Shown: positions 5,867 through 6,608 of the stretch, piece after piece
How positions within the stretch are numbered: position 1 is the stretch's first letter
Layout: every line of letters begins with the position of its first letter
DNA from: Myxococcales bacterium
GTDB taxonomy: Bacteria; Myxococcota_A; Polyangia; Polyangiales; Houyiibacteriaceae
Assembly: GCA_020354595.1 (NCBI GenBank)
Contig: CP070650.1
Coordinates: forward strand, 930,508 to 937,115
Direction: 5' to 3'
Length of the DNA: 6,608 bases
The notes under the pieces: model-generated
What the model saw: the letters and a program-made list of their open reading frames with translations, nothing else
Database searches by the model: none
What the model was told of the DNA's origin: nothing
Translations under genes and position numbers: made by a program

Positions 5867-6608
5867 GTGAAGTTCGGCCCCCTCAGCATCGACGACCCCG
5901 AGTTGGAAGGCTCAGTTCTGGCCCACACCCTCCGACTCAAAAACGGAGGTGGCGCGGTCAAGAAGGGCGCGATCCTGACCGCGAGCGATCTGACCCGGCT
6001 CCGCCAAAGTGGTTATTCCGAGATTACGGTGGCTCGCCTCGAGCCGGGGGACGTACACGAAGACGAAGCCGCCCGGACGTTGGCGGCGACCTTCGCCCAT
6101 CCCTCGATCACCGCGTCGCCTGCCGCCACCGGGAGGTGCAATCTGCACGCCGCACATGCCGGCCTTCTGGTGATCGATCGCGAGCGCATCGACGCGGCGA
6201 ATCGTGTTTCCGAAACGACGACGATCGCCACGCTTCGCGAACATACCCTCGTGCAGCCGGGAACGATGATCGCTACGGTCAAGGTGATCCCGTTTGCCGT
6301 GCCGAACGAGGTGCTCGAACGATGGCAGCATTTGTTGGGCGCTGAGCCCGCACTTCGGATCACATCGCTGCGTCCGTGCGACGCGGGCCTCGTGTTGACT
6401 GACCTGCCAGGCGTCAGTCAGTCGCTGCTCGAACGCGCAAGCCGTGCGCAACGCGCGCGCCTGACCATGCTCGGCTCTGTTGTGCGACGTGAGATCCGCT
6501 GTGAGCATTCCACCAGAGCCGTCGCGCGAGCCATCAGAACTCTACGAGAGGAAGGATGCGACCCGATCTTACTGCTAGGCGCATCCGCCATCGTCGATCG
6601 AGGGGACG
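5867..6608 (+). CDS. Molybdopterin-binding / MobA-like nucleotidyltransferase family protein, 3' end outside window
   Basis: The frame is open from the GTG at 5867 to the window end, giving 247 residues. The sequence matches the N-terminal half of two-part proteins of about 530 aa that join a MoeA/MogA-like molybdopterin-binding domain to a MobA/MocA-like nucleotidyltransferase domain. Visible signs are an N-terminal KFGPLSIDDPELEGSVLAH with GAILTASDL (35-42), VARLEPGDVHEDEAA (55-69), the ATVKVIPFAVP block (136-146), and LLLGASAIVDRGD (235-247), which corresponds to the GG-S-G-D loop of MoCF-biosynthesis domains. The second domain, if present, lies beyond the edge. Such proteins occur with molybdenum hydroxylase and xdhC-type genes and probably attach or help attach the nucleotide to molybdopterin. 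CODH uses the cytosine dinucleotide form, which makes a cytidylyltransferase role likely here. The gene starts 9 nt after the DUF1244 gene. If the protein ended soon after this domain it would be only a pterin-binding protein. Confidence 0.82.
   Translation, partial: MKFGPLSIDDPELEGSVLAHTLRLKNGGGAVKKGAILTASDLTRLRQSGYSEITVARLEPGDVHEDEAARTLAATFAHPSITASPAATGRCNLHAAHAGLLVIDRERIDAANRVSETTTIATLREHTLVQPGTMIATVKVIPFAVPNEVLERWQHLLGAEPALRITSLRPCDAGLVLTDLPGVSQSLLERASRAQRARLTMLGSVVRREIRCEHSTRAVARAIRTLREEGCDPILLLGASAIVDRGD

Noticed and set aside
5912..6508. 198-codon minus-strand open frame at the right end
   Set aside because: It is antisense to the continuous molybdopterin-binding frame, which has recognisable family motifs. 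The reverse product has none.
1..6608. CRISPR arrays, tRNA/rRNA genes, insertion sequences or phage genes
   Set aside because: No regularly spaced repeats, transposase motifs or structured RNA signals were seen. Nearly all bases are covered by the cox and cofactor genes.

Overview
The window holds most of an aerobic carbon monoxide dehydrogenase (CODH, cox) cluster on the minus strand, and a short divergent plus-strand pair that includes a molybdenum-cofactor gene. By eye the DNA is GC-rich (roughly 60%; not counted). The proteins look like those of a Gram-negative aerobe or facultative aerobe. DUF1244 and the two-part molybdopterin/nucleotidyltransferase family are mainly proteobacterial, so a proteobacterium or a relative of the old 'Deltaproteobacteria' (myxobacterial or Binatota-like) is the best guess. 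I cannot name a taxon with confidence.

Minus strand, in transcription order from about 5433 down to 1: a four-helix membrane protein with a CPAC motif and a Cys/His-rich tail (MerC-like); coxD (MoxR-type AAA+ ATPase); coxE (VWA/MIDAS protein); coxG (SRPBCC protein with a C-terminal membrane anchor); coxM (FAD subunit); coxS (2x[2Fe-2S] subunit); and coxL (molybdenum subunit, cut by the window edge after 321 residues). The genes are packed as one transcription unit. Junctions are GTGA, TGA-ATC-ATG, a 23-nt overlap, a 28-nt gap, TGATG and TGATG. M-S-L is the usual structural order of form I CODH. The accessory genes D-E-G lie upstream of the structural genes here, whereas in the Oligotropha carboxidovorans cluster they follow them.

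Plus strand: after a 127-bp divergent intergenic region come a 98-aa DUF1244 protein and, 9 nt later, a GTG-start gene that runs off the window. The latter matches the N-terminal half of the molybdopterin-binding/MobA-like nucleotidyltransferase proteins linked to molybdenum hydroxylases. CODH uses molybdopterin cytosine dinucleotide, so this gene probably serves cofactor supply for the neighbouring enzyme.

How they would work together: CoxL-CoxS-CoxM oxidise CO and pass electrons through Mo/Cu, two [2Fe-2S] centres and FAD. CoxG would link the enzyme to the membrane and quinone pool. CoxD and CoxE are maturation factors for the sulfur- and copper-containing active site. The plus-strand cytidylyltransferase-like protein would help make the pterin cofactor. 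The least explained part is the MerC-like protein, which is translationally coupled to coxD and carries soft-metal ligands. A role in copper handling for the Cu-S-Mo centre is an attractive but unproven idea. No RNA gene, mobile element, repeat array or terminator was found.
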